A stretch of DNA of 64,000 bases from a virus: IMG/VR virus record IMGVR_UViG_3300030090_006322, positions 27,434 to 91,433 of that record; one strand, 5' to 3'. Shown one piece after another: positions 52,474 through 58,568 of the stretch. A program made the translations under genes and the position numbers. Every line of letters starts with the position of its first letter. Within the stretch, counting starts at the first letter, position 1. The notes below the pieces were generated by a model that saw only the letters and a list, made by a program, of their open reading frames with translations, ran no database searches and had not been told where the DNA came from.

Positions 52474-52644
52474 ATGAAAATAAGCAACTTTGAATTGAAC
52501 GACAGCGTAACTTTTAAGCATGGCGAGAGCCTTGAGTTCGTTGACACAGGCATAATCTTTCACATAGAAGATAATTGCCTACACGTTGAGGTCAAAGAAC
52601 TCGATGAGGTCTTTGAGGTAATCGCTGAAGAAATCGTAAAATAA
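52474..52644 (+). CDS. hypothetical acidic protein, 56 aa
   Basis: First gene of the small-gene region, starting MKISNFELNDSVTFKHGESL. Acidic and probably a small beta barrel (VTFKHGESLEFVDTG). I start at ATG 52474 and not at the longer frame from 52450 because the ATG falls exactly at the +1 position of promoter P1. No ribosome-binding site is present, consistent with a leaderless transcript. Confidence 0.65.
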   Translation: MKISNFELNDSVTFKHGESLEFVDTGIIFHIEDNCLHVEVKELDEVFEVIAEEIVK

Positions 52645-52657
52645 TACAAAAAAAAAC

Positions 52658-52692
52658 TTGCTTTTAACTTTAACCTGTGCTATAGTAGAAAC
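52658..52692 (+). promoter_or_regulatory. leaderless promoter P2
   Basis: TTGCTT, 17-base spacer, TATAGT, 6 bases, ATG at 52693. Confidence 0.8.
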
Positions 52693-52911
52693 ATGACAGA
52701 AATTAAAAATCAAATTGGAAACGGCGCGGAAATCGTGTCACAAGGTAAATGGTTCATCGTAACTGACACAGACCTAGAAAATGGTCTTGTGTGGGCTATG
52801 GATCAAGACGGCGGCGAGGAAGCAATTTCTCTCGACGCAATCGACGATATCAGACTAGAAGATATCGTAACCCGCGACTGGTCGCCAATGCTCAACAAGT
52901 TGAGCATCTAA
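52693..52911 (+). CDS. hypothetical acidic protein, 72 aa
   Basis: MTEIKNQIGNGAEIVSQGKW onwards; strongly acidic (DDIRLEDIVTRDW) with beta-strand character. Unknown function; an acidic DNA mimic or inhibitor is conceivable but not supported by any motif. Leaderless start from P2. Confidence 0.65.
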   Translation: MTEIKNQIGNGAEIVSQGKWFIVTDTDLENGLVWAMDQDGGEEAISLDAIDDIRLEDIVTRDWSPMLNKLSI

Positions 52912-52939
52912 AAAAATAAAAAAAAAGATACTTTTACCC

Positions 52940-52974
52940 TTGACTTTTAACTCAAACCCTGCTATAGTATAAAT
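52940..52974 (+). promoter_or_regulatory. leaderless promoter P3
   Basis: TTGACT, 17-base spacer, TATAGT, 6 bases, ATG at 52975. Confidence 0.85.
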
Positions 52975-53175
52975 ATGTTAGTAATTAATCCAGAACTCCT
53001 AAACCGCACTCGCTACATTGTCACCTTTAACGGCCGCAAGGTCAAGTGTTTCCCTTCAACATATGGCTCTCACAATGGTGAGCCAATCTGCGCGGGTGAA
53101 ATCATGGAGGGCGAACACAAGGGCAAAAACACATCCGTCACAGGTGAAGCCGCTCGCATAGGATGCGAAAAATAA
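52975..53175 (+). CDS. hypothetical basic protein, 66 aa
   Basis: MLVINPELLNRTRYIVTFNG then GRKVKCFPSTYGSHNGEPIC. Small and probably beta-rich, with three cysteines. Unknown function. Leaderless start from P3; the gene is followed directly by the next leaderless promoter. Confidence 0.65.
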   Translation: MLVINPELLNRTRYIVTFNGRKVKCFPSTYGSHNGEPICAGEIMEGEHKGKNTSVTGEAARIGCEK

Positions 53176-53189
53176 AATAAAATAAAAGC

Positions 53190-53224
53190 TTGCGTTAACT
53201 CCACTTATAAAGTATATTCTAATC
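53190..53224 (+). promoter_or_regulatory. leaderless promoter P4
   Basis: TTGCGT, 17-base spacer, TATATT, 6 bases, ATG at 53225. Confidence 0.8.
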
Positions 53225-53416
53225 ATGACAGAACAAGAAAAAATCGACCAACTAAAAGATCAAATCTTTAAACTCCAAATGGTAATGAAAGGCGTTTCAG
53301 GCATCGCCGCCGCAGGTGCGGCATGGCAAGAGACATCCGCTTTTAACAAGCAGACCTTTAAAAGAATCGAGAGCCAACTTGATGAAGCAGTCGAGGCAAT
53401 CGAGACCACCCACTAA
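53225..53416 (+). CDS. hypothetical helical protein, 63 aa
   Basis: MTEQEKIDQLKDQIFKLQMV then a short Gly/Ala patch GIAAAGAAWQ and a second helix with an acidic end. Coiled-coil likely. It is probably co-transcribed with the membrane gene 38 bases downstream, since that gene has no promoter of its own that I can see. Leaderless start from P4. Confidence 0.65.
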   Translation: MTEQEKIDQLKDQIFKLQMVMKGVSGIAAAGAAWQETSAFNKQTFKRIESQLDEAVEAIETTH

Positions 53417-53453
53417 CACACACAAAAAAATCTAACACACACACAAAAAAATC

Positions 53454-53705
53454 ATGAAAAAATTCTTCTCTACTCTCAATCACTTCATTGACCGCTTTCT
53501 ATTCTCTGCTATGGTATGCATAGCGTTTAACTTCGTAATCATCATGATCGCCGTCTTGATTGGTAGCGGTCCCGCACTTTTCGAAAGCGTCTTGCGTGGT
53601 TGGGATGGTGCCGACTTTCTTGTTGTAATGTTAGGACTGCCAGCACTCTGGGCGGTTGTGTGGATGTTAGGGGATGCCCTTGTAAAATGGGTTCACAAAT
53701 TCTAG
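53454..53705 (+). CDS. small membrane protein, 83 aa
   Basis: Two or three transmembrane segments: FSAMVCIAFNFVIIMIAVLI (about residues 17-36) and FLVVMLGLPALWAVVWML (about 55-72). Topology uncertain. It lies behind the gene at 53225 across a CA-rich tandem repeat and is followed by a strong terminator. It may act at the host membrane, for example in superinfection exclusion or lysis, but nothing specific is visible. Confidence 0.65.
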   Translation: MKKFFSTLNHFIDRFLFSAMVCIAFNFVIIMIAVLIGSGPALFESVLRGWDGADFLVVMLGLPALWAVVWMLGDALVKWVHKF

Positions 53706-53730
53706 GCGGGTGACCGCCGCTGTCATGGAG

Positions 53731-53765
53731 CCTCGTCACCGAGTGGAGTCGGTGGCGAGGTTTTT
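53731..53765 (+). terminator. intrinsic terminator
   Basis: CCTCGTCACCGA and TCGGTGGCGAGG pair over 12 bases (one G-U), with a GTGGAG loop, followed by five T. It ends the P4 transcript just before repeat R1. Confidence 0.85.
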
Positions 53766-53784
53766 ACTTGACAAGAAAATTGCG

Positions 53785-53866
53785 TTGTAAGTCGTTGACG
53801 CTCAACGAGTTACAAGGGCGCGGCCCCCCGCGCCTCGTAAGTCATTGATACTAAGTGAGTTACGAA
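53785..53866. repeat. composite repeat R1
   Basis: Dyad TCGTTGA-CGC-TCAACGA within TTGTAA/TTACAA arms, then a 7-bp GC hairpin GGCGCGG-CCCC-CCGCGCC, then a second dyad TCGTAAGTCA/TGAGTTACGA. First of eight copies between 53.8 and 61.5 kb. Confidence 0.85.
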
Positions 53867-53889
53867 GCAAAAAAAACAATAAAAAAGGC

Positions 53890-53923
53890 TTGTGTTGCGG
53901 GGTGAGTGTGCTATAATACCCCC
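53890..53923 (+). promoter_or_regulatory. leaderless promoter P5
   Basis: TTGTGT, 16-base spacer, TATAAT, 6 bases, ATG at 53924. An A-tract lies before the -35. Confidence 0.8.
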
Positions 53924-54091
53924 ATGAGCATCAAAGAAGAGGCCACTAAAACAGATCGCTACATTGTCTACCATCAGTGGTCTAAGGATGAGGAGTTCCG
54001 AGGCACACGGGCCGAGTGCGAGGCTTGGGTTGCAGCGTTCAACCTTCCCAAGTTCGCCAAAACCTTTTTCATCTCCCACGAAAGCAAATAA
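53924..54091 (+). CDS. hypothetical protein, 55 aa
   Basis: MSIKEEATKTDRYIVYHQWS then KDEEFRGTRAECEAWVAAFN. I start at ATG 53924, at +1 of P5; the frame extends upstream to 53906 but without support. More GC-rich than the structural genes. It resembles the next gene in layout (a beta strand, then EAKAW/CEAWVAAF helix), so the two may be distant paralogues. Confidence 0.65.
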   Translation: MSIKEEATKTDRYIVYHQWSKDEEFRGTRAECEAWVAAFNLPKFAKTFFISHESK

Positions 54092-54108
54092 AAAAGATTA
54101 AAAAAGGC

Positions 54109-54142
54109 TTGCGCCCACTCTCACACCTGATATAATACCCGC
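54109..54142 (+). promoter_or_regulatory. leaderless promoter P6
   Basis: TTGCGC, 16-base spacer, TATAAT, 6 bases, ATG at 54143. Confidence 0.85.
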
Positions 54143-54364
54143 ATGACAGTTAAGAGAGTCACCGAGTCCCGCTACCATCTCCAGATCGCCGTGCGTGGGG
54201 GCGGCACCTATACGAACGGCGCATTCGACACATATGCGGAAGCGAAGGCATGGCGCAACGCCTACGCCCCCGCTGCCGCGATTGTCTTCCGTTCCGTGTT
54301 GCGCTCCTATAATATGGACGAAGACACCCCCGCCTCTCCCGCGTGGGAATATAGGAATCGCTAA
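54143..54364 (+). CDS. hypothetical protein, 73 aa, GC-rich
   Basis: MTVKRVTESRYHLQIAVRGG then DTYAEAKAWRNAYAPAAA. GC-rich codon use unlike the structural genes. A helix resembling that of the previous gene (AEAKAWRNAY versus ECEAWVAAFN) suggests a small related family. Function unknown. Leaderless start from P6. Confidence 0.65.
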   Translation: MTVKRVTESRYHLQIAVRGGGTYTNGAFDTYAEAKAWRNAYAPAAAIVFRSVLRSYNMDEDTPASPAWEYRNR

Positions 54365-54380
54365 AAAGCGAAAATAAATC

Positions 54381-54414
54381 TTGCGCTTCTCTCAATCTCT
54401 ACTATACTACACAC
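54381..54414 (+). promoter_or_regulatory. leaderless promoter P7
   Basis: TTGCGC, 16-base spacer, TATACT, 6 bases, ATG at 54415. Confidence 0.85.
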
Positions 54415-54699
54415 ATGACTGAAACAGACATCATGACCCGCCCGTCCGATACCTACTTTGTAGTGACCGCCGCTCACTACGGTGACACCACTAAGCGCTG
54501 GGTTGTGGCTGGCACTGCCAGTCAGACCGAGGCCGTGACTCTGGGTGAGAGGCAGGTCGCTGGGATGGTGAGCGGATTCGCTAACCGTGCCGAGGCACTT
54601 GAGACCTACCCTGACCTTGACCCCAAGCCTACGGGCTGGGACCACGACCCGCAGGGATGGGTTAGCTATATGCGCGACTGGGAGGAACACAGCAACTAA
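54415..54699 (+). CDS. hypothetical protein, 94 aa, GC-rich
   Basis: MTETDIMTRPSDTYFVVTAA then AGTASQTEAVTLGERQVAGM. No domain recognised; one small alpha/beta unit is likely. Its stop is 3 bases before repeat R2. GC-rich like its neighbours. Leaderless start from P7. Confidence 0.65.
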   Translation: MTETDIMTRPSDTYFVVTAAHYGDTTKRWVVAGTASQTEAVTLGERQVAGMVSGFANRAEALETYPDLDPKPTGWDHDPQGWVSYMRDWEEHSN

Positions 54700-54702
54700 G
54701 CC

Positions 54703-54783
54703 TCGTAACTCACTGATAGTCAAGGGGTTATGGGGGGCGGCCCCCCGCCGCCTCGTAACTCGTTGACAGTCAACGACTTACAA
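54703..54783. repeat. composite repeat R2
   Basis: Same plan as R1: TCGTAACTCACTGATAGTCA dyad, GC hairpin with GGGGCGG and CCGCC, then CTCGTTGACAGTCAACGACT. It begins 3 bases after a stop codon. Confidence 0.8.
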
Positions 54784-54930
54784 GCCTTTATACGCATGAC
54801 CGATCTGGGGGGCTGTCAAGTAAAAAAACACACTATTTACTATTTATCTATTTATCCCCTGACCTACAGTCTGTGGCCTGTCAAGTATAATTTAAAAGAA
54901 AAAAAAAAGAAAAAAAAGATTAAAAAAGGG
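54784..54930. other. AT-rich spacer without gene
   Basis: Contains two copies of TGTCAAGTA about 65 bases apart and a long A-rich run (54900-54927) leading into promoter P8. I see no coding frame with a credible start. Confidence 0.4.
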
Positions 54931-54968
54931 TTGCACTAAAAACAAAAGTGTGGTATACTTACAGCATC
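54931..54968 (+). promoter_or_regulatory. near-leaderless promoter P8
   Basis: TTGCAC, 17-base spacer, TATACT, but 9 bases to the ATG at 54969, giving at most a 3-base leader. Confidence 0.75.
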
Positions 54969-55139
54969 ATGACAGAGACAAAATCAGATCTTCAACAACT
55001 CCTCCAAGAACAGACTGCGGTCGCACTTATGAGAGACGACATCTCGTTTCTTATCGGTTGGACTAAAGCCGACAATCCAGAAATCGCTCAAAGACTTGAG
55101 GACATCTTGGCTAATCACACAAAAAATAGAAATAAGTAA
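54969..55139 (+). CDS. hypothetical helical protein, 56 aa
   Basis: MTETKSDLQQLLQEQTAVAL then ISFLIGWTKADNPEIAQRLE. Start chosen at ATG 54969 just behind P8. It begins a small operon with the next three genes, each separated by one base or overlapping. Function unknown. Confidence 0.6.
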   Translation: MTETKSDLQQLLQEQTAVALMRDDISFLIGWTKADNPEIAQRLEDILANHTKNRNK

Positions 55140-55140
55140 A

Positions 55141-55332
55141 ATGATAAATCGAATCGATCAAATCCTAGCAAACCTAAACTGTGCCGCTGTAGATGGCGGC
55201 TTCTGCCTCTTTGTAAAAGATGGCGAAATTGTAGCGAAGGATCTTCTTAGCGAAGAGCCTCTTGAGTTTAATATCAGATTCGTCGGAACTGACATCTCTG
55301 ACATCGAAGCAAAACCACTCACCAAAAAGTAA
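55141..55332 (+). CDS. hypothetical protein, 63 aa
   Basis: MINRIDQILANLNCAAVDGG then FCLFVKDGEIVAKDLL. Start ATG 55141 lies one base after the previous stop; the upstream extension overlaps that gene. An alpha/beta protein without known motif, co-translated in the P8 operon. Confidence 0.6.
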   Translation: MINRIDQILANLNCAAVDGGFCLFVKDGEIVAKDLLSEEPLEFNIRFVGTDISDIEAKPLTKK

Positions 55333-55333
55333 C

Positions 55334-55708
55334 ATGGGACTAGACCAATACGCAAAAAAAGTAAAGAGGGAATACAATCATGAGACCCTCACCGAGACAA
55401 TCGTCAAAACTGAAATAGGTTACTGGCGTAAACACAATGCACTAGAAGGTTACATGGCTGACCTTTACCGCACTAAGACAGGAGATCAGGGAGAGTTTAA
55501 TTGTAAAACTCTTTCTCTTGATAAAGACGACTTGGACACCTTGGAAGCGGTGGTAATAAGAGGCAACCTGCCCGAAACCGTAGGTTTCTTTTTCGGTAGT
55601 TGCACCAAGGACAACGAGGAATACAAAGAAAATGATCTTGAGTTTATAGCGAAGGCTAGGAAATGCCTTGCTAATGGCTTTGAGGTAGAATATACATCTT
55701 GGTGGTGA
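55334..55708 (+). CDS. conserved MGLDxYA-type phage protein, 124 aa
   Basis: Begins MGLDQYAKKVKREYN and contains EIGYWRKHNALEGYMADLYR and LPETVGFFFGSCTKD. This opening and the YWRK-N-H/L-E region are shared by a widespread family of uncharacterised phage proteins. Start ATG 55334 is one base after the previous stop. Function unknown. Confidence 0.75.
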   Translation: MGLDQYAKKVKREYNHETLTETIVKTEIGYWRKHNALEGYMADLYRTKTGDQGEFNCKTLSLDKDDLDTLEAVVIRGNLPETVGFFFGSCTKDNEEYKENDLEFIAKARKCLANGFEVEYTSWW

Positions 55709-55890
55709 TGAGAGAAGGAGCATACAACAAACAACAAACGCATAGCGACCGACAAATGCAATATATGACTCACCTTTCTAAAAGTGTTGGTGAGGCTTGC
55801 GATGCGTGGCTGGAAAAAAGAGGGATGAAACAAAAAAGTTGGAGGCAGCAAAAAGATGAGAAATTCCAGAAAAAAAACTTGACACCGTAA
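55708..55890 (+). CDS. hypothetical basic protein, 60 aa
   Basis: MREGAYNKQQTHSDRQMQYM, rich in Gln, Lys and Met. Start ATG 55708 overlaps the previous stop as TGATG. Its own stop codon, TAA at 55888-55890, is the TAA of repeat R3, so the gene ends inside the repeat. Unknown function. Confidence 0.55.
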   Translation: MREGAYNKQQTHSDRQMQYMTHLSKSVGEACDAWLEKRGMKQKSWRQQKDEKFQKKNLTP

Positions 55891-55963
55891 CTCCTTAAGC
55901 CTCAACGACTTAGGAGGGCGCGGCCCCCCGCGCCGCGTAACTCGTTGATAGTCAACGACTTAC
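55886..55963. repeat. composite repeat R3
   Basis: CGTAACTCC...CAACGACTTAGG, GC hairpin GGCGCGG-CCCC-CCGCGCC, then CGTAACTCGTTGATAGTCAA. The TAA of the first arm is the stop codon of the preceding gene. Confidence 0.85.
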
Positions 55964-56000
55964 AGGGCAAAAAAAAGATCATAAAAAAAGAAAAAAAGCC

Positions 56001-56034
56001 TTGCGGCTCTGTGAGTCTGTGCTATGTTACCAGC
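56001..56034 (+). promoter_or_regulatory. leaderless promoter P9
   Basis: TTGCGG, 16-base spacer, TATGTT, 6 bases, ATG at 56035. Confidence 0.8.
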
Positions 56035-56241
56035 ATGACAGTTCAAAATCCTATTGGCCAACTCGCCCCTATGAATGAAACCGACCTACGCGAAATGCTC
56101 GATGACGGGCCACGCGCAGGTTGCTGGAACCCTTCGCCTGATGAGGTGCAGGAGGTTCTCGCGCAGATCCACGCCGATATGGGCGACCGCCACCCGCAGT
56201 GGTCCTCGGATGTCGAGGATCAAGATGAGATCCCAATGTAA
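56035..56241 (+). CDS. hypothetical acidic protein, 68 aa, GC-rich
   Basis: MTVQNPIGQLAPMNETDLRE then EVQEVLAQIHADMGDRHPQW; ends in an acidic stretch. Start chosen at ATG 56035, +1 of P9. Its GC-rich codon choice sets it apart from the structural genes. Function unknown. Confidence 0.65.
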   Translation: MTVQNPIGQLAPMNETDLREMLDDGPRAGCWNPSPDEVQEVLAQIHADMGDRHPQWSSDVEDQDEIPM

Positions 56242-56265
56242 TTGTAACCCTCTACCCCTAAAATC

Positions 56266-56505
56266 ATGAACCAGAGCAATATCTATAAAATGACAGAAAT
56301 CGAATACCAGCAGAACCCGCCTTCGTGCGGGGGCAACTGGGAGTGTGGGTCTGTGACCCGTGTGTGTATGTCGCGCTCGCCCAAGGTGGCGGTCGCGATG
56401 GCGGGGGATATCACCGTGCGCTATGAGGGTGTGGACGGTGTGCCTATCATGCGCCAGCGCATTCTCACCAAGGGCGGCAAAGTGATCTTCGATAAGTGGG
56501 ATTAA
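56266..56505 (+). CDS. hypothetical protein, 79 aa
   Basis: MNQSNIYKMTEIEYQQNPPS then CGGNWECGSVTRVCMSRSP. Four Cys in the first half could bind a metal, but the spacing is not a standard finger. It follows the previous gene by 24 bases without its own promoter, and repeat R4 begins 3 bases after its stop. Confidence 0.6.
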   Translation: MNQSNIYKMTEIEYQQNPPSCGGNWECGSVTRVCMSRSPKVAVAMAGDITVRYEGVDGVPIMRQRILTKGGKVIFDKWD

Positions 56506-56507
56506 GC

Positions 56508-56589
56508 CGCGTAACTCACTAAGTCTCAACGACTTAGGGGGGCGCGGGGGCCGCGCCCTCGTAACTCCTTGATAATCAACGAGTTATGA
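56508..56589. repeat. composite repeat R4
   Basis: GCGTAACTCACT...CAACGACTTAGG, a GC hairpin with GGGGC and GCCCC-type arms, then TCGTAACTCC...CAACGAGTTATGA. It begins 3 bases after a stop codon. Confidence 0.8.
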
Positions 56590-56624
56590 AGCAAAATAAA
56601 AATGCATTTAAATGCAAAAAAACA

Positions 56625-56660
56625 TTGCTATTTAACTATTTATGGGTTACTATTTGAACC
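56625..56660 (+). promoter_or_regulatory. leaderless promoter P10
   Basis: TTGCTA, 17-base spacer, TACTAT, 7 bases, ATG at 56661. The -10 match is weaker than the others. Confidence 0.65.
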
Positions 56661-56966
56661 ATGAGAACAGACGACAAGCAAAGACAAGAAGTTACTTTGG
56701 AGCGCAGGATCTGCGACCGCTGTAGAGATGTTGATGGATTGACCTTCGGTTACATCGGTAACTTTGAAAGCTGGGGAGATGATCGCAAGCTTTTCATCTG
56801 GATTAATGAGGATGAGATGAGAGAGAAGAATGGCAATCAAGCTGCTCTCTGGGAGTGTGTTGCTCGCGATCTTAATGTGAAAGATGCCTGTCTCGCTCTT
56901 GCGGCAATCAAAGGTTTTCAGATGGGTAAGCTCTATAGCTCTATCAAAATCAACAAGAAGCTCTAA
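56661..56966 (+). CDS. hypothetical protein, 101 aa
   Basis: MRTDDKQRQEVTLERRICDR then CRDVDGLTFGYIGNFESWGD. A CxxC is present near the start (ICDRC). Its TAA overlaps the next ATG (TAATG), so the two genes are translationally coupled. Function unknown. Start just behind P10. Confidence 0.65.
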   Translation: MRTDDKQRQEVTLERRICDRCRDVDGLTFGYIGNFESWGDDRKLFIWINEDEMREKNGNQAALWECVARDLNVKDACLALAAIKGFQMGKLYSSIKINKKL

Positions 56967-57184
56967 TGAAGACACGCATACACGTTAACCAGCACAAGAT
57001 CCGCAGTAATGCAAAGACTGGCGAGAGGGAGCCAGTGCTTACGGTCAAGACTTACAAAAGCAACACTTACTGCAAGACGGTCAACATAAACGGCCCTTGT
57101 AAAGTTGTTTACTCGCCTGATAACCCGCTGCCCTGCGGTGCGAAGGTCTGGATTGAAACAGAAGAAGGTGTTGTATGTGATTGA
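56966..57184 (+). CDS. hypothetical protein, 72 aa
   Basis: MKTRIHVNQHKIRSNAKTGE then REPVLTVKTYKSNTYCKTVN and a hydrophobic end. Appears as a small beta-rich protein, of unknown function. Coupled to the gene before it. Its TGA stop lies in the first arm of repeat R5. Confidence 0.6.
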   Translation: MKTRIHVNQHKIRSNAKTGEREPVLTVKTYKSNTYCKTVNINGPCKVVYSPDNPLPCGAKVWIETEEGVVCD

Positions 57185-57250
57185 TACTTAACGACTTATG
57201 CGGGTCGCGGGGCCGCGCCCCCGTAACTCGTTGATGCTCAACGAGTTAGA
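57178..57250. repeat. composite repeat R5 (left arm shortened)
   Basis: GATTGATACTTAACGACTTA, a GC hairpin with CGGG and CCCG arms, then CCGTAACTCGTTGATGCTCA. The left arm is truncated because the preceding gene ends inside it. Confidence 0.75.
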
Positions 57251-57296
57251 CAACATAATACGCAGAAAAAAAAATCATTTTAATGCAAAAAAAAGG

Positions 57297-57330
57297 TTGC
57301 AAAGCCTATTTGTTGTGATATACTACGTCC
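57297..57330 (+). promoter_or_regulatory. leaderless promoter P11
   Basis: TTGCAA, 16-base spacer, TATACT, 6 bases, ATG at 57331. It drives the long form of the 57418 gene. Confidence 0.8.
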
Positions 57331-57382
57331 ATGAAATTGAGATTCCCCAAACTCTGGAGCAAAAAAAATAACAAATTGCCCC

Positions 57383-57417
57383 TTGACTTAACCCCGCTTA
57401 TGCCTTATACTACCATT
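57383..57417 (+). promoter_or_regulatory. leaderless promoter P12, nested in the upstream frame
   Basis: TTGACT, 17-base spacer, TATACT, 6 bases, ATG at 57418. It lies inside the reading frame opened at 57331. Confidence 0.85.
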
Positions 57418-57693
57418 ATGAAAAACGAAATCATGTCCACCCCATCCACCCTTCCTTCCAACCCTATCGCACTTGCCTCCGCACTGACTGGCAAGACTTT
57501 GGTATACAACGCTCGCAAGTCTACTGTTACCAGTGACAAGATGCGTGTGTTCAAAGTCGAGAAAGTCGATGACGTATTCACATCCGACTCCTCTGGTCAG
57601 CAGTGCGTAACCCTTTGGGCAAAGGATATCGACCAAGGCGGTCGCTTGGTCCCTCGGACCTTGCACGTTGTCGGTATCGAATCAGTTTCATAG
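57418..57693 (+). CDS. hypothetical protein, 91 aa (120 aa from an upstream in-frame start)
   Basis: MKNEIMSTPSTLPSNPIALA then a beta-rich segment CVTLWAKDIDQGGRLVPRTL. The ATG is at +1 of P12. The frame is also open from ATG 57331, at +1 of P11, which adds 29 residues including KNNKLPLDLTPLMPYTTI. Two leaderless mRNAs would therefore give long and short forms. The region is more GC-rich than structural genes. Function unknown. Confidence 0.7.
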   Translation: MKNEIMSTPSTLPSNPIALASALTGKTLVYNARKSTVTSDKMRVFKVEKVDDVFTSDSSGQQCVTLWAKDIDQGGRLVPRTLHVVGIESVS

Positions 57694-57769
57694 AGGGGAA
57701 ACATGATAGCGGGGGGGTGAGGTTGTTTTTGCTTATGTTCTACCTCACCTCCCTGCACTCACTTTTTAC

Positions 57770-57804
57770 TTTACAAACAACAAACCATACATTACATTAG
57801 CATC
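57770..57804 (+). promoter_or_regulatory. leaderless promoter P13
   Basis: TTTACA, 17-base spacer, TACATT, 6 bases, ATG at 57805. It may also drive the structured RNA that follows the gene. Confidence 0.7.
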
Positions 57805-58023
57805 ATGCCTAAATCACCAGAATCGATTCGTATCGAAGTTAAAAATAAAGACCAAGCCGCATTGCTTAACTATGCCTTGGGTATCGTTCACCAAACTCTA
57901 GCTGAAAGAATGTCAGAGGTAGCAGACGATAAGCTCGACAATTTTATGGACAATGTGAAGTGGACACGCAAACACGCTTCCGCATTGAACGAAAAGTTTT
58001 CTTTGGCTCCAACCGAGTCATAG
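57805..58023 (+). CDS. hypothetical helical protein, 72 aa
   Basis: MPKSPESIRIEVKNKDQAAL then NYALGIVHQTLAERMSEVAD. Helical after a short beta strand. Unknown function. The stop TAG at 58021-58023 lies on the 5' edge of the structured RNA region, so the RNA could be the 3' part of this gene's transcript. Confidence 0.65.
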   Translation: MPKSPESIRIEVKNKDQAALLNYALGIVHQTLAERMSEVADDKLDNFMDNVKWTRKHASALNEKFSLAPTES

Positions 58024-58369
58024 AAATTCGGAGCGGAACCGCAAAGCGATACTGGATATCCAGAAGCTCCTAAAAAACAACTTCACCTGAATTCTCTGTG
58101 GCTAGGGTGTCGTAAAACGCACAGAGGCTCCCAGCGTGTGGGCAAATAAACCGCTAGGTGGTAACAGTGACCAACTCTTAATTGACTGGCACTCGTCAAC
58201 AAGCCGACCCTCTCCCACTTTTCTAGACAGTGGGAGGGGGATATAACTTTCTGGAGGAAAGCCCCAACGGAGTGCTACCACAGATTGAAGCCGTCGATAG
58301 TGGTTCTTTAACCTAGAGCGGTCTTTAAATAGACCTTAATGACTCGAAACTATCGGCGGTTTCTTTTTG
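58022..58369 (+). ncRNA. candidate large structured RNA, no known class
   Basis: A coding-free stretch dense in helices. By coordinate: AAUUC 58025-29 with 58089-93; GGAGC 58030-34 with 58066-70; CUGG 58052-55 with 58060-63; CUCUGUG 58094-100 with 58120-126; CCCA 58130-133 with 58139-142; a long-range GUGGUA 58158-163 with 58276-281; AGUG-CCA 58166-173 with 58187-193 (bulged A); a 12-bp CCCUCUCCCACU 58208-219 with 58229-240; CUUUC 58247-251 with 58257-261; a 15-bp helix 58287-301 with 58349-363 that encloses hairpins at 58302-313 and 58320-335. UUUUUG follows the last helix. I compared RNase P, tmRNA and group I introns without a match in order. It may be processed from the 57805 transcript. 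Confidence 0.65.
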
Positions 58370-58382
58370 TTCTGTTAACTCA

Positions 58383-58466
58383 AGTCATAACTCATTGATA
58401 CTGAACGACTTAGCGGGGCGCGGCCCCCCGCGCCGCGTAACTCGTTGATACTCAACGACTTACGAG
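58383..58466. repeat. composite repeat R6
   Basis: GTCATAACTCATTGATACTG dyad, GC hairpin GGCGCGG-CCCC-CCGCGCC, then CGTAACTCGTTGATACTCAA. Directly follows the structured RNA. Confidence 0.85.
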
Positions 58467-58534
58467 GCAAAAACAAGCACAGCTTTCTGGGTATGTCAAG
58501 CAGAAAAAAAATAAAAAAATAAAACAAAAAAGGG

Positions 58535-58568
58535 TTGCATGAAATGAATTTTTCGGTATACTACTGGC
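58535..58568 (+). promoter_or_regulatory. leaderless promoter P14
   Basis: TTGCAT, 16-base spacer, TATACT, 6 bases, ATG at 58569. Confidence 0.85.

Noticed and set aside
53414-53452. CA-rich tandem repeat
   Set aside because: AACACACACAAAAAAATC occurs twice in tandem, but this looks like a simple slippage duplication before a start codon.
58022-58369. RNase P, tmRNA or group I intron identity for the structured region
   Set aside because: GAGGAAAG, ACAGA and UGACU motifs occur, but the order and pairing do not fit RNase P, the tRNA-like ends of tmRNA are missing, and I see no group I P/Q/R/S core.
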